64,000 bases of DNA from Atopsyche davidsoni. Taxonomy: Eukaryota; Arthropoda; Insecta; Trichoptera; Hydrobiosidae. The notes under the pieces were generated by a model. The model saw nothing but the letters and a program-made list of their open reading frames with translations. It was not told where the DNA came from and ran no database searches. The first letter of the stretch is position 1, and the number at the start of each line of letters is the position of its first letter. Made by a program: the position numbers and the translations under genes. Location: positions 5,952,001-6,016,000 of the forward strand of contig JAILWY010000025.1 in NCBI GenBank assembly GCA_022113835.1, given 5' to 3'. Below, one piece after another: positions 1 through 12,180 of this stretch.

Positions 1-1373
1 AAATGCTTAATTTTTTTTTACTTAAAACAATTGCTTTCTAAGACTACGTAAATAGCTTTCAAAATACTTTGTTACTATTTTTAAAGCTGTAGTATTTGTA
101 ATTATTTGAACTGCCGTCACTGCAGTGGAAGCTCTATCAATTTTTCTCTCACTACCATAACGTGTTAATATTCCTCCCCTCTGAATATTCCATCCCCTAT
201 TTCAATGGGGGTAGGAATCGAGCACCCCACAACATCATGGAGTGCATGGCGTTTTATTATGATAATCGTTCATCCAAAGGGCGATTCATTCCGCCATTCA
301 ACCGGTGATCGTGCTCCGGGCAGTTATTTACTTTATTATTAATAAACTCATTTTGTTAAATGGGGGACCATTGTGAAAAGTGTACTTAATATTTACTGCA
401 TAATATACTGGTATTATTTGAAATGAATTGAAATTTAATTAAAATGAGTTTTACGGCGCATACTTCCATATAATACATTAACTTGTATCTAGAAAACATT
501 AAATTCAATCAGACCAGTACTAAATCTTATACAGGATGAAATAGTTACTATATAAGGAAATCAAAGAAATAATAATACATTAACTGGAACTCTTAACTAC
601 TCATCATTAAATAAATTGTTGACAATTGTGTTAAAAATGAAATATTTTAACAATAAAATAAATAACATTATTTAATACGTCAATATCTTGAAAATACCTA
701 ATATTATCAGATATATATAAATTATTGATAATTTGTTTTGATAATATATTTATTACATCTTTTCTATGAGTCTCAATTACAAATTACCTGTCTACTATTA
801 GATTAGTCATACAGTATTTTTTTTTATATATTCCTTGTGGTGTTGTCGACAAGTTTCAGCAAAAAAAAAAAAAAAACACTTCCCCAACCAACTCAAAATA
901 TATCTTCAGCGCACTTCCTTCAACAGACAATGGAAAACCTATTCAAAACTAAATATAAATAACGCGATTCTTTGGCAACAGAAACACAATACAAAACTTA
1001 ATGTTCACTGTCAGCTATAATTTATAATATAAGCCGATGGCCATTTTATGCATACATTTTGTATGATATATGCCACCAATAAGCCCCATGTATATCCAAA
1101 TACATACAATAGTGAATGGATATTTTCGAATACAATAAAAATGTTGGCTCGGGGATTTCGCACGCCATTTGCTCCCTGACTAACGACGCCCGGCGGACAT
1201 CTTGGTAAAGCAGGGATCTGCAGCTCGGCTGGGGAGCAGCCTGAGCGTGTAGCAGCACAACCGACAACCCACATGTTGCCAACCCATATCGTACTTTTAT
1301 TTTATTGATTAACGACGCAAACTCACTGTTGTAATCAGCCAATTGCGTCTTCTTATTTTGGGTGTTATTGAAA

Positions 1374-1513
1374 CCTCCTACACACGTTGCTACACAACAT
1401 GCAATCGACTTGAAATTTCTGAGACAAAAACAAAAAAAAAACGCACAAAACACACAAAAAGAACGACGTTTATTATTCTGTTGTCAGTTGTGTATCACCG
1501 TGTGTAGACAGCT
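1374..1513. mobile_element. family A palindromic MITE
   Basis: The left end reads CCTCCTACACACGTTGCTAC and the right end GTGTGTAGACAGCT, giving the inverted ends typical of family A. The centre is A-rich and carries no ORF. It lies in the ems intron. Confidence 0.7.
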
Positions 1514-1584
1514 ACGTTCAACCTGTGATTCAACCTGCCTTTTAATAAGGGTTTTTATTGTTTTGTTCAAGTAAAAAACGTAAA

Positions 1585-1634
1585 AGCGTCAGTGACCGTT
1601 GTCGGTTGTGTCGCAATGTGTGTAGGCAGCTTTA
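1585..1634. mobile_element. family A MITE, right half only
   Basis: It carries the subterminal GCGTC...CGTTGTCGGTTGTGTCGC and the terminal TGTGTGTAGGCAGCTTTA. No matching left end is adjacent, so it is a fragment. Confidence 0.65.
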
Positions 1635-2181
1635 CGCTTGAATTTGATTCCTACACGCCTTTTTTATTAGCTAATATATTGATATAAATATATAATTATT
1701 GACTATTTGTTTTCGTTGATTTATGATCAACTTACTGTCATTGATTTATGATTGACTTACTGACATTTTATGTTTGAGTTGTATTTTAATGTTTGAAAAC
1801 GTTTGTGGTTTTTTTAAAGATACGCAAAAAAGTGTTTTTGATATTATTTCAACTTTTTAACAGTAAACAATAAATAATGTAATCAAATTTGAAAATTTCT
1901 CTTTAAATTAATTAACTTTTTTAAAAATATTTATTTGCGAACTTACTTTTTTTATCTGTTTATAGAATTGATAAACACAATACTAAGTTCATAAAACATT
2001 TGCTTAGATTTCAAATAAATCTTTTAACATATAACGTCACCAGTTGTAAAATAATATTTTAAATAAATTATTAAATACCAGTTAATTTTATTTAATGTAA
2101 AACTTCGATTAGATTATGTTGTTTTGTGTATTTTTTTAAATATTTTCAATAGGTTTTTTAATAGCATAACTTGTGATAAGA

Positions 2182-2273
2182 TGATTTGGTTTCTCGCGTA
2201 TTTTTTGTTTTCCATCGTTTTGGTCTCCTTATTGAGAGCATCACAAAAACACCCAAGAAACCAAAACAACGGT
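2182..2273. mobile_element. family P palindromic element inside the ems intron
   Basis: The left arm GATTTGGTTTCTCG and right arm ACACCCAAGAAACCAAAAC form an imperfect inverted repeat matching the family P arms seen at 37.5 kb. It ends about 95 bases before the splice acceptor. Confidence 0.55.
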
Positions 2274-2354
2274 TACTTAAACCTACAAAAACACAGTACA
2301 GTACTTATAAAGCAGTTAATAATTATTGGCGAATCAAAGTATTAAATGGAGATT

Positions 2355-2369
2355 TATTTTGTTTCCAGG
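2355..2369 (+). other. ems: 3' splice site of the last ems exon
   Basis: A pyrimidine-rich tract (TTATTTTGTTTCCAG) ends in AG at 2367-2368, followed directly by GTG AAA GTG TGG. In frame this gives V-K-V-W. The preceding homeodomain residue Q44 must come from the upstream exon, so the junction lies between residues 44 and 45 in phase 0. This is a classic intron position shared by many homeobox genes of the ems, Distal-less and labial types. Confidence 0.85.
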
Positions 2370-2590
2370 TGAAAGTGTGGTTTCAAAACAGAAGAACAAA
2401 ACACAAACGGATGCAGCAGGAGGAAGAGGCCAAGTCCTCGCAGTCGGGATCCAAGGGTGGTTCAGGAGGCAAGTCCTCCGCGGAGGATGACCAGCCCCAG
2501 AGGTACGGCCAGGGGTACGACGAGGAAGAGGAGCTGATCGACATGGAGATGGACGACGAGTGCCTAACCGACAGTGAAAACGACGGTTGA
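2369..2590 (+). CDS. ems: empty spiracles (EMX-class) homeodomain protein, last exon
   Basis: This exon encodes 73 residues and a TGA stop at 2588-2590. It begins VKVWFQNRRTKHKRMQQ, which is homeodomain residues 45 to about 60 (helix 3, with W48, F49, Q50, N51 and R53 intact) plus the arm just after it. TKHKRMQQE follows the WFQNRR core in insect ems and E5, whereas vertebrate EMX has TKFKRQKLEE. A Ser/Gly-rich linker follows, then an acidic tail containing ELIDMEMDDECLTDSEND, which resembles the Drosophila ems C-terminus. The protein is a nuclear Gln50 homeodomain transcription factor; in flies it patterns head segments, posterior spiracles and brain neuromeres. The start codon, N-terminus and first 44 homeodomain residues lie left of the window. 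The frame is intact with no sign of decay. It could be the paralogue E5 rather than ems; the DMEMDDE tail makes me prefer ems. Confidence 0.92.
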   Translation: MKVWFQNRRTKHKRMQQEEEAKSSQSGSKGGSGGKSSAEDDQPQRYGQGYDEEEELIDMEMDDECLTDSENDG

Positions 2591-4625
2591 ACGACATTTT
2601 CAAAACTCTCCTTTAACTCAATTACACAGAACCATCTGTGCGGATCAAAGTGCATTACGTGATAGTGAATTAAATGACATGTCCAATCGAAAATACCACT
2701 GTTATGTCAAAAGTGCAAAGTAAACTTATCAGTGCATAAAACCTACCCCGCCTTTTTGAATTGTTTTTATTGTTTCTTGAATTCACGTGGCGATGAAAAA
2801 TGTAATTTGGCGGAAATGTGCAAGATTTATTATAAAATGGCGACACATAGTCTGTACTTTGAAATTTTTAATCATTTTGTAAAGGCTTCACTTCGCGATG
2901 TGAGTTTTTTTATTATTGTAAAGTAGCAAAGGTTTTATGTGAATTGTAGTTGGATTTCGCTTCTCTACGGTGGTCGATAGAGCTAGCGTAAGTAACATTT
3001 AATGATGTGATGGACTCGTGGGATATGTTTTGCATACATAGTTCCTAATTTGTAGTGTCGACTCGTGGATTTCTTAGATTGTCGTCTCGAAGTATTAAAT
3101 AAATATTTATATAACGTGTAATGAGTGCAAATGAAATGATTCTGTTTTTAGTCATTTTTTATTTATTTATTTTTATTAGTTTTAAGTGAGCTCTTAAAGT
3201 AATAAATTTTTAAAAATCACTTCTTGATTACACACCTTTTTTTAATTAAAAAAAAATCACAAAGTTTTTATAATTTGGTTTTTGTTTTCATTGATTTCGA
3301 TTGCCGTTGTTTAATTTTTTTTTAAATTATGAAAATGTCGATTGAATTATTTTATTTTATTTTGTATGAGCGAAAGTAAAAAGCTGTGAATAATATTGTT
3401 AAATGATAATGAACTACTAGTTGTAGGTCAGTGCCAAATAATGTTAAGCCATCCTGTATATATTCTTCCTTATGGTCGTGTGTAAAAAAATCATGTACTT
3501 ACTTTCTTCATTTTATATATAATGTAAGAGAACGAAATCAATTTTAACTAAATTGCAAAATAGTTGAATTATATTTATTATTATTATTTGCTAAGAAAAT
3601 GGCTAGAAATTCATATTTCCCAGTGAATCAAAAATTTTCCAAAATATATTTTATAAAAAAGTAATGAGTATGCATTAAAAAATATAACATTTTAGCAAGT
3701 AAATTATTGCGAAAAAGGTAAATTTACAAAAGCACATCGAAGTATAAATAAAAAAAAAATATTATAGTAAATATACACCGATGAATTTAATGTAGATTTA
3801 TATATGAATTATTGCATATGTATTACATTTTTTTGGGTTTTGTATAACTATTGTCATACATTTGTTTTATTTGGAAACAAATTATAAAACGTATTTTTTT
3901 TTAAGTAATCCATATTGTTTGGTAGATTTGTGAATTGTTTTTACACTTGAAAAAAATGTTAGTAAGTTGCATTCTGATTTGCAAAAAAAGATTTCTCATA
4001 ATAATTACTTTAGGGTTTCACTTCAATAAATATCAAATATTATATCTGGATACATTGAATGTGAATTGAAATAAATATAATGTAGTGCATTTTTCTTTGA
4101 ATTTACAAAAAAGCAATATCTGTTAGCCTAGATAAGTTTCACTATTAAAATATTGAAACTTTTCAAATACTTTTTACAATATGGATTACAGCTTTTTCAA
4201 ATAATTTTTATTTTGGGATATTTTACAAATAAAAGCAAAAGTTGAATTTCTTCTAATAAATAGTAGATAATCACAAAAATCTATGCGTAAAATAATTCTT
4301 GTATATACAAAAAAAGTTTGTAAAATATTAATTTATAAATTTTGTAAATAAAAAAAACCTAACGTCTATGTGAGCAAATGTAATTAATAAAGTATGTAAA
4401 ATGGTTTAGTCTAATTTAAAGTATTTACGAGTAAAAAGGTTGTATCCGATAGAGTTTACAAAATATCTCGATGTTATTTTGTTCATATTAATATCGTTAA
4501 GTGAAACACAACGTGAATGGCAAATTAAAATTTAAGAAAATGTATAAACCGGGGGCGCCCCGTGCGACGCGCGCCCCAAATGTTGACGAGCGCTGCGACG
4601 TCTCCGTGGATGTCTAAATAATAAA
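2591..4625 (+). other. ems: 3' UTR and downstream flank of ems, with candidate poly(A) signals
   Basis: No coding sequence follows the stop codon. AATAAA hexamers occur at 3098-3103, 4386-4391 and 4620-4625. The last follows a short GC-rich patch (4548-4612) and precedes a T/G-rich stretch near 4642-4660, a reasonable arrangement for a distal cleavage site. Which signal is used cannot be told without transcripts. From 3110 on the sequence is AT-rich and unremarkable. Confidence 0.5.
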
Positions 4626-5592
4626 AAAATATTGTCGAAGAAGCCTTGTTTTTATTTTTTACCCCATTTAAAAATTCACACACATTCAAAAAATATATTT
4701 ATAGGTTTAATTTTAAGTAACACTAAATTTGTATGAACAAAAAATATACTTTGCCAATTAAGAAAAATACTTGCTGAAATAGCAATACCTATAAAAAATA
4801 ACATATCTGCACTGTTTTTATATGGAAATGTCAATATTACAAGATATTTGTCATTACCGAAACATATTTTTAATCCTAAACACATACTTCAAAAAAAAAT
4901 AACACAACTGGACAGTATTAAGAATAGAAATTTTATGAGAATTGTGAAATTTCTCTTTTGTTAAACACTGACATTTTATAATATTACATTGTTCAATAAA
5001 ACGCATTAGATGTCAACACTGAATATAAAAATAACTAAATACGATTTTTTTTTCATAGTATTTAAATAAATAACATTTAAAAGCAGTCGCAATATTAGTC
5101 TTTAAAAATGCTCTTGGAATTGAATAACCTATTTTATTTATTCTATGGTTTATAGTGTATAAATAACACTTGGTGCATCTATCGATTCAAGTAATAAGAT
5201 TTAATCTCCAAACAAGTAAGATTTAATCATTCATTTAAAAATTATTACTTGTCGAGTTTCTTTTGTAGCAACAAATTCATAGTATATTTGATGACATTTA
5301 ATGAATAAGCATTCTGTTAACATTCACAAGACAAAATATAATAATTTGTTTTCTCAATTATCATACTTCAAATTTCTACAGTTTTCTTATTTTAACTTGC
5401 TGTTTTGTTTACAACATATATTTAAAAAAATAATTTAATTTATTTTATAGTATAAGAACCTTGCTAAGATTCAGAGAATTTTTTTTACACTTCAAATTTC
5501 AACAATTTTCATATTACAACTTGTTGAGTTATTTTTTTGCAAGATACGAGTATCAAGAGTATGTTTAAAAAATTTTAGATAATATTATCAAA
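4626..5592. other. AT-rich intergenic stretch, nothing recognised
   Basis: Low-complexity A/T sequence with stop codons in all frames. No repeat family, RNA gene or clear motif was found. Confidence 0.6.
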
Positions 5593-5750
5593 CATCTTGT
5601 TGAGGGACAAGGCATTTGATTGGTGAAGATCTTTGAGTTTATTATAGTTTTAGCATGTCTAGTTTTGACCAACAGACTTGGTCATCATCAGATGCAGCGC
5701 AAAACTGTTTTGTTCTGCATCTGATGATCTGAACATCTCGTTCATTTAAT
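5593..5750 (-). mobile_element. family C element with degenerate hammerhead-like core
   Basis: It shares CATCTTGTTGAGGGACAA and the following ~25 bases with the 20.1-kb copy. On the minus strand it has CTGATGA (5685-5691), a 6-bp stem II (GACCAA/TTGGTC), then AAAAC instead of GAAAC, and GAC instead of GTC before ATGC. Two core changes make it likely inactive. A second, partial CATCTGATGAT lies at about 5718. Confidence 0.6.
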
Positions 5751-6971
5751 TTTAATATTGAGTTGTTTAATAACATGTTGAGTTATGTGTGTAGCAACAA
5801 TTTATAGTATATTTCAGAATATTTAATAGTATTTAATATGCTAGCATCCTGTTAACATTCACGAGGCTGTAAGGTGTAATTTGGTGTACGCGGGGCACAC
5901 CTACGGTATTTATTACATACCAAAATTCGCATTAGTATATCAGAAATTACGGGCCAAGCCGACGCCCAGATCGGATACAGAAAAACCAACACCCATGAGG
6001 CTAATCGACAACAAATAAAAATTAAAAAAACATTTAATTATATAATTTTGGCGCACGGATAGAGTATTAAAGTCAATTTAACAGAGTATCTGAATAATAA
6101 TTGTGAGTGTTGGAAATGTCGGATACGATTTGAATACAGGTTGTCCGACTTTGAAATATTAAAATGTTTATTGATTAATATATTTTGATACTGCAATAAT
6201 TTTTTTTCAAATCCTGGCTTTGATTTGTTTAAAAGAAAATAGAAAAAATTGATGACTTTTGTGCAAAAAAATTAATAGTGTATTGAGTAGTCTTTTAAAC
6301 CAATTTTATTTTGCTTTTTAGTTTTCAAAGTTGTGCTACAGAATAACTTTAAATCAATTATCATTTATTACAGTTCATAGTATTTTCTTGGGTTTAAAGA
6401 CTTTTTTAATACGTTATCATTATTATTATAGATACCCGCAGATTTAACATCACATAAAGTGACTTACATTAAATGTGTTTCAATCTTTATATCTATAATA
6501 ATTTTATATAAAATCGAATTAAATCTAACAAATATTTTTAAAGGCTGAGTAACATACTGAGCAGCCTGTATAAGTTAATAGTGGAGGTAGTTATTATCAA
6601 CAAGTATAAAATGCGTACCACTTTACCACTATCTCAGAATCAATATCTCCTCGTGAAAAAAATATCGACCAATTTGATTCATAATTATTATAATTTTAAC
6701 GTTCACAGATATATTTTTTTCAACACCATTTTAAAAAGTTATCTGGTATAGACGTAAAAATTATTGTGTAAATAATATTGCTTATCTGATCATTTTTTTA
6801 ATTGACGAAATATTTGCTGTGGATATTTCAAAATCAATAACTCAAGAACATTATACAAAATTAAATATTACTCATAGTATTTTTAGTTCTAAGATCTAAT
6901 ACATTGCAGGAATAAAAATATTTCTATACTTAAACTATGTGTAAATCTTTTTCTGAACATATTTGTCTGCT
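5751..6971. other. intergenic, nothing firm
   Basis: AT-rich apart from a more balanced patch at about 5870-6010, which has no ORF, tRNA-like boxes or repeat match that I can see. Confidence 0.5.
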
Positions 6972-7191
6972 TATGGTTTTCTAGGAGAAAATAGTGCAAT
7001 GGGTGCAATGATCCTTTAACACCGCAGTTTTAGGTTCGTAGAACTGGTCTGCTTACTGTTCCTGCCCAATAGTATTATTAAGTTATTTTCTATTTAAAAA
7101 GCTCTGGCATTGAGATATAATATACCTTCTTCAGTAAGCCCTTCCAAATCTACAGGGCACTTCCGGAATACATCCTTCCACAATAACTTTT
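6972..7191 (+). mobile_element. family R dispersed repeat, partial
   Basis: It matches the middle of the 44.7- and 56.5-kb copies: GGTTTTCTAGGAGAAAATAG, then CTGCCCAATAGTATTATTA, AGCTCTGGCATT and CATCCTTCCACAAT. The start of the family (AGGTTGGCGACCAT) is missing. It has no coding capacity. Confidence 0.7.
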
Positions 7192-9221
7192 TTTTACTTA
7201 ATTTAAACTTTAGTTTAAGGCACAGAATAGAAAGAGCAAGGAGGTGACCTATAAATATAAATTTATATATACTTAAACACAAGCATTTGATAAAAAAAAT
7301 CAGATATTCATATTTTCATTATCATCACTGTTGAGTATTTATTGATTTCAAATCCAAATTTTAACCCCAAAATCAAAAAACCAACTGCAAAATCGCCAAC
7401 AAAAACTATGAACATAGTTAACATTCGTATCGTAAAAATGATAAAAAACCTTCAAAACTAATAAGTAAATTTGTAAAGTGTAAATGTATAAGTGTTTTTT
7501 TAACAAATGGTGGGTGTTTTCAATTAAATTAAATACATCATGTTTTTCATTTAATTTTTTTTTAAGTACATTATTAAATGAAGAATAATATTTAGCGTAG
7601 GAAGTGATTCAAAATGATAAATTATTATTGAGATTTTAGATAACACTTTTAATAATAATTCACTAATTGTATTCAAACTGGACACTTGAATTTTAATTCA
7701 TTTAAAAATAAAACATATAAAAAAGTATGAGTTTTGAGACTCTTTGTGAATTTTGAACAAATCTAATACCTACCAACAACCAGTGAATGTTAAAGGTGGG
7801 TTCTACAGGTAAAATCATCAGCATCGCAACAAAGTTACAAGACAACTACCATACATTATTTTAATATAAATCAATAACTAGTGTTAAAGGTAGGTATAAA
7901 AATTCCCAAAAATTAAAATAATTATTGCATAAAAACATCATCCGGTATTTACTTCTGTCGATACAAATTATCAAAAATACAAAATGTATTAAAATTAAAT
8001 ATTTTTTTGAACATCCTGTTGTTAAGACAAAAAACATAACACCTTGCGTGAAGTAGCAATCAATGTATAGTAAATATATAATTTTACCTTTTAAAAATAT
8101 TTGTTACCATTTCACAATCAATTATTTGTATAGTCTAGGTCTAGATTTTCGTAAACTAATCACTCCTAGATTGAACGTAACATAAAGGTACACGCTGACC
8201 AAGGCGATGCTCGATTTGATATATTTTTGTTTAACGAACAGGAGACATCTAATCAAAGAGAACCCATTATATTCTAAACGAATTAGAACCTTAACAAAAG
8301 AAGCAGTAGTGAGGATTCACAAACAATTAAAAATATTGCCTTCTTGATACCTTGTACGTAAGCCTTGATTGAATTTGGTTTTGCTTGTAGGTTTTTCGTA
8401 TCATTTGAACCTTAAAGCAATGGAGGTTTATTCCAAAATTAATAGAAATATTAAAAATACACGTTGATATCAATGAAAAAGTGTCTTAGCACCTAGTAAT
8501 TCAAATAAGCAATAGAAATATTCATTGTTTGAGAACTGAGACTTCGGTTAAAAGCAACCTAACTTTGTTATCACACCCCAATTTTGTAATTACTTGTTTT
8601 TTATTTAAATCAATGAACTATAATAATATATAATCATAGGTTTATATAAGAATTTTCATGCTTCTTTTATACCTGTCTATTTACTACAGGAAGTGAATAA
8701 ATATTGCAATTATATTGACGGGTGAGCGGTATTCAAATAAACCCGAAGTACCTGTTAGAAAATTAATTGCATGTTACACTTATCTTACGACTATACATTT
8801 AATATACATACACACACTGTTATTATTTCGAAATATCTTGTTGTAAAGGTAACTAATTGCCAACACCGCCACTGAGTTTGAAGCAACACTGTAGGTGTCA
8901 GTTTTCTGTTTCGTATCATCAGTCGATAACTGCATCACTCTGAAAGATTTAAAGTCTGAAGCTTAAGAATTTAGTAAGTCTCGAAATTATTTACAACTTG
9001 TTCAGATTATCTTAACTTGGATGTTCTCGTAATAAAAAGAACATTTATTTGCATATTTTTACACCTATTACTAATAAAAATGATTCCTTGGGTATGAAAC
9101 AATAAATCCTTGTACTATAAGGTATTTGATTTGATTTGAGAAGTCAGTAATTTTTATCAAATATATTCATTCTTGCATTAAAGAGATACCTTTTTTTTAA
9201 ACTGACCTAATATAGACTACT
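7192..9221. other. AT-rich intergenic stretch, nothing recognised
   Basis: Stop-rich in all frames. No tRNA-like boxes, tandem arrays or members of the named repeat families were seen. Confidence 0.55.
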
Positions 9222-9342
9222 TAGCTGTCTATACACGCTGAAACACAAATGAAAATTGGAAAAAGGCAAAATTATACGAAAATACCTAGCATGATAAGAC
9301 GCTATTGGCTATTTATCGTTTGGTTGTCGGTTTTGTTGTATT
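9222..9342. mobile_element. family A MITE, left end plus internal part
   Basis: TAGCTGTCTATACACGCTG at the left and GACGCTATTGGCTA with CGTTTGGTTGTCGG at the right match family A. The terminal GTGTGTAGGCAGC at the right is lost. Confidence 0.6.
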
Positions 9343-9417
9343 TTCGGGTACAAAGATTTACTTTCTGCAAGAAAGTCAAGTAAAACATTTTTTTATTTAA
9401 CTCTTATCTAACTTTCT

Positions 9418-9579
9418 AAGCGGTCTACACATGCTGCGATACAAATGACAACTGAACGGAAACCAGCCAAAAACGTTATCTTTTGTGTAATTACTTAGGC
9501 AAACACTCTAAGCAAAAGTTCACTATTGACTAATTACAAATCGGTTGTCAATTGTCCCGCGGCGTGTAAAGGCAGCTTA
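9418..9579. mobile_element. family A MITE, both ends present
   Basis: Ends AAGCGGTCTACACATGCTGC and GCGGCGTGTAAAGGCAGCTT are inverted. Internal GACAACTGAACGG and ATCGGTTGTCAATTGT pair as the subterminal repeats. It has no ORF. Confidence 0.75.
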
Positions 9580-9734
9580 GCAGGCTTTTGCACTTTAGGA
9601 GAAGGAAGTTTAGGCGGTGTTAGTGTTAACGATATAACGTATAAAGAAGTCATCCAAGTCATCACCACGTAGGTGTGTGAAAGACGACGCGGCAGACGAT
9701 CTGGTATATTCCAACCTCCCAAATTTTGTTCAAT

Positions 9735-9935
9735 AAATTAAAGCCTCGGACACAAAACGCCACGGAGGGGGATGGAGCGAGGAGAGAGGGAGAGAACCGA
9801 GAGGTTTGCTTAACCCCAGATTAGAGCAACCCGATAATTACTTGTAATAACCACGCCGTTATAACTCCGAGCGTAGAACGACGTATGTGCCGAGGTTCGC
9901 CGCGGCAGTTACGCCCTTTTGTTAAGATACTTTGT
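9735..9935. promoter_or_regulatory. GC-rich island, possible regulatory element
   Basis: A locally GC-rich block in AT-rich surroundings contains AACCCGATAATTACTTGTAA, with a TAATTA homeodomain core. No coding frame or splice signals look convincing. Function is inferred only from composition and position beside a developmental gene. Confidence 0.25.
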
Positions 9936-10600
9936 CTTAGTTTAAACTCGCCTGGAAATATAATTAATAACACGCTATAATGGGTGCGTGCAGTTGGTTG
10001 AATAGAAAACGATTTAATATTTATTTTTAAGTCGATGGAGGTATTTAAGAGTTTATTACTCGTGGTAGTAGTACGCGACCGTTCGCGACCGCGTCACAGG
10101 CAGATGAGAGATTTATTTCAAGGCATGTAGGTTTTTCCAGGTTTATAATAACAATAGTTTTCAAAAATTTATTTCATATTATTTTTACTCTAAACCAAAT
10201 CACCTAAAAGTCTAGTAGTTAGCACATATACCAATTGACCTCAAAGTTTCTTTTTTAAATCTAAAAATAATTAATTGTATATTTAAAATTTAAATATATC
10301 GCCTACCAAGACCACATCGATGCATCGTTAGTACGCAATCGACCACGACAACACTATTGACAGAATAAGTCCAGTCCCTGTAGCATGTTTTAACGTTTAT
10401 TACCTCGTAGCCTTAATTGCCTGGTATATATTTTATACTATAGACTAGTCATTCGTATTTTTTCAGCTATTGTATTTTTATCCTTAAACAAAAAAATATT
10501 GTTACAAAGATTTTTAAATTTTATTATACGTATAATAAGACAGTTAAGAATGTATATTGATCATCGATTGAGTATTTAACAAGCACGTGTACAATTTTTT

Positions 10601-10804
10601 TTATTTTTGCTCAGTGGTGCGGGCTGCAGCGCAGAAGTTCCTGTAGGCGCGGTGTTCTTGGGCCACGCCCTCAGCCATCAGCAAGTTAAATATTACCTCC
10701 GACGGACCGGACCACTCTCCAGCCACGCCGAGGCGGTGCAGGCACCAGGGCTGCATCATCTCACCTGGAGATAAGTCCTGGTCATCATATGTATGATTCG
10801 ACAA
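10601..10804 (-). other. unassigned GC-rich open frame of 67 codons, possible exon or captured fragment
   Basis: The open frame contains GEWSGPSEVIFNLLMAEGVA and RAYRNFCAAAR before a stop followed by AATAAA-like sequence. The GC-rich codon content differs from the AT-rich neighbourhood, which is why I list it. I do not recognise the product. The word CTCCAGGTGAGA on the minus strand near 10770 could act as a splice acceptor or, better, as a donor. The frame sits just downstream of a decayed Helitron on the same strand, so it may be a captured host exon. It may equally be chance. Confidence 0.25.
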
Positions 10805-10904
10805 CTTTGAATTATTTCATTTGACACGTAAAAGCTGTAGTGCTACTACGCTGAATAAAGAAATAAAATACTTTTTTTATTTGTTAAAAAAAAAAATGAA
10901 ATTT

Positions 10905-11546
10905 AGTAGCGGATAAACAATATAGTAAGTTTTTTCGGTAGGTGTGTAAACATAAAGAGTTTTCGGCGTTCTGACCCATCTGAAATTGAGTGATTACATC
11001 GTTTCATGTAATGGATTTCACGGAGTTGCAGTATTCCACATTGATATATGTTTTTGACTGTATGGAACAATCCATCTGTTATCAATGTCAATATCAACGT
11101 TTCTTAATTTAATGGTGGTGGTGAATCCTCCATCTTCTGGTTTTTGTTGTCTGTATTTCGGATATCCATACTCACCAGTTTGAGTTTCATTAATCAAATC
11201 GCGTGGATATCTTTTCGCGCATTTGCCGTCTTTTGTGCAAGGCGAGTTCACATTCAATGCTCCGCATAGGCCGTGAATCATGTTCTTACAAACAACGTCA
11301 AAAAGTATCGGATCTTCATGTTGATTCGGTAGTTCAGCAGATATAACACTATCGATTTAAAATCGTGCGGTAAACCCCGTTTTTCCATTCAATCGAGTAT
11401 ATATATGATTCGCCGTATATATGATTTTTTATCGTGAGATCCATGAGTTTTTGTTTGAAAACTCTAGCTGTCAGGCGATAGCAAATCTTTGATTTCCGAC
11501 CAAGCAGGATTGTACGTAAATGTGATGAAAAGATCTGACAATTGAG
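10905..11546 (-). pseudogene. decayed Helitron Rep/helicase fragment
   Basis: Read on the minus strand, this shows three blocks in Helitron order. The first (11543 leftward) has DLFITFTYNPAWSEIK, then an in-frame stop and a frameshift into RVFKQKLMDL and YSIEWKNG. The second has only GLPH left of the HUH-type GLPHAH metal motif, followed by a deletion. The third runs from about 11350 with ISAELPNQ, then MIHGLCGALN, SPCTKDGKCAKRYPRD, ETQTGEYGYPKYR and DNRWIVPYS, then a frameshift into HINVEYCNSVKSI-like sequence and finally ITQFQMG. The family encodes a rolling-circle Rep nuclease fused to a Pif1-like helicase. The helicase domain, Tyr pair and intact HUH motif are absent, so the copy cannot be active. 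The window has no other Helitron coding part. Confidence 0.88.
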
Positions 11547-11929
11547 CTGTTTTTAGTTGTGGCAGCCTACATTATACAATTTCATACAAATCTTAACAAA
11601 CATCAAGATCAGTGTTTTTTTTTGTTGGCAGCCTGCATATACGCGAAAATGTTACTGTCCCTTTTTTGAAAAGTATTCAGTATGGGAAATGTCGTAACCG
11701 AATTTGATTATTTAAGTAGTCTAAAATGATCTCAGTATTATTGGCTTTCAAATAAAACCGGTTTGGGGCACATCGGTTGGATGGTTCTATAGCATATATC
11801 GGCCAAATAACCGCCGGTTTTTGAGTTTGTGTTTTGTATATATAGATATGTATTTCGTTTTGTGTTAATTTGTATTATTTTTAAAAAATCAAGCCTTGAT
11901 TGGCGTCACACTCGAAGTTTTCCAAGCCC
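11547..11929. other. flank of the Helitron fragment, no gene
   Basis: AT-rich, with GTTGGCAGCC and GTTTGGGGCACATC words but no assignable feature. It may hold non-coding Helitron sequence, whose ends I could not place. Confidence 0.4.
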
Positions 11930-12180
11930 TACAGAGGCCGCAATAAAAAGGCGTGAAGTCCGCGCAGCCTCACAACGAAGCCCGTCCAGGCCCGACACTT
12001 GTTCAAATACTCTCCCGTACGTGCACACATCCCGGGGCGAGTATCAATGGCGGCCGTTACCATAAATAAATATATAAATACCTCCAAATCAAGATGTGTA
12101 TCAATTAATTGCCGAAGAAAAACTCCGTCGCTTCAGCGCCGAGCCGCGCAGCCTTATCTGCCCCCGACGCCTGAAACCAT
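11930..12180. promoter_or_regulatory. GC-rich island, possible regulatory element
   Basis: This block includes CAATGGCGGCCGTTAC (a Pho/YY1-type GCCAT core), ATCAATTAATTGCC (a homeodomain core) and CTTATCTGC (a GATA-type word) within about 120 bases. No ORF with recognisable product. Regulatory function is inference. Confidence 0.3.

Larger units (their letters stand above)
1..2368 (+). other. ems: intron of the ems-like homeobox gene, left end outside window
   Basis: The downstream exon begins with homeodomain residue 45, and no exon encoding residues 1-44 is visible on either strand left of it, so this stretch is most simply the intron that splits the homeobox. The intron is therefore at least 2,368 bases long. 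It is AT-rich, with two more GC-balanced patches. The patch at 125-345 includes TTTTATTATGATAATCG, a homeodomain-type AT-core word. The other is at 1140-1290. It also holds family A repeat pieces (1374-1513, 1585-1634) and a family P hairpin (2182-2273). The open frame that runs through 2186-2368 into the exon is intronic: it crosses the family P repeat and has no homeodomain sequence. Confidence 0.75.

Noticed and set aside
1046..1453. Minus-strand open frame of 135 codons
   Set aside because: It runs through a family A element and a poly(T) tract; the composition is repeat-derived.
2186..2368. Open frame upstream of and in frame with the ems exon
   Set aside because: It carries no homeodomain sequence, crosses a family P repeat, and a clear AG acceptor precedes the first homeodomain codon. 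It is intron read-through.
2369..2590. Vertebrate-type EMX or another homeobox class
   Set aside because: TKHKRMQQE after the WFQNRR core and the DMEMDDE tail fit insect ems/E5, not the EMX TKFKRQKLEE form.
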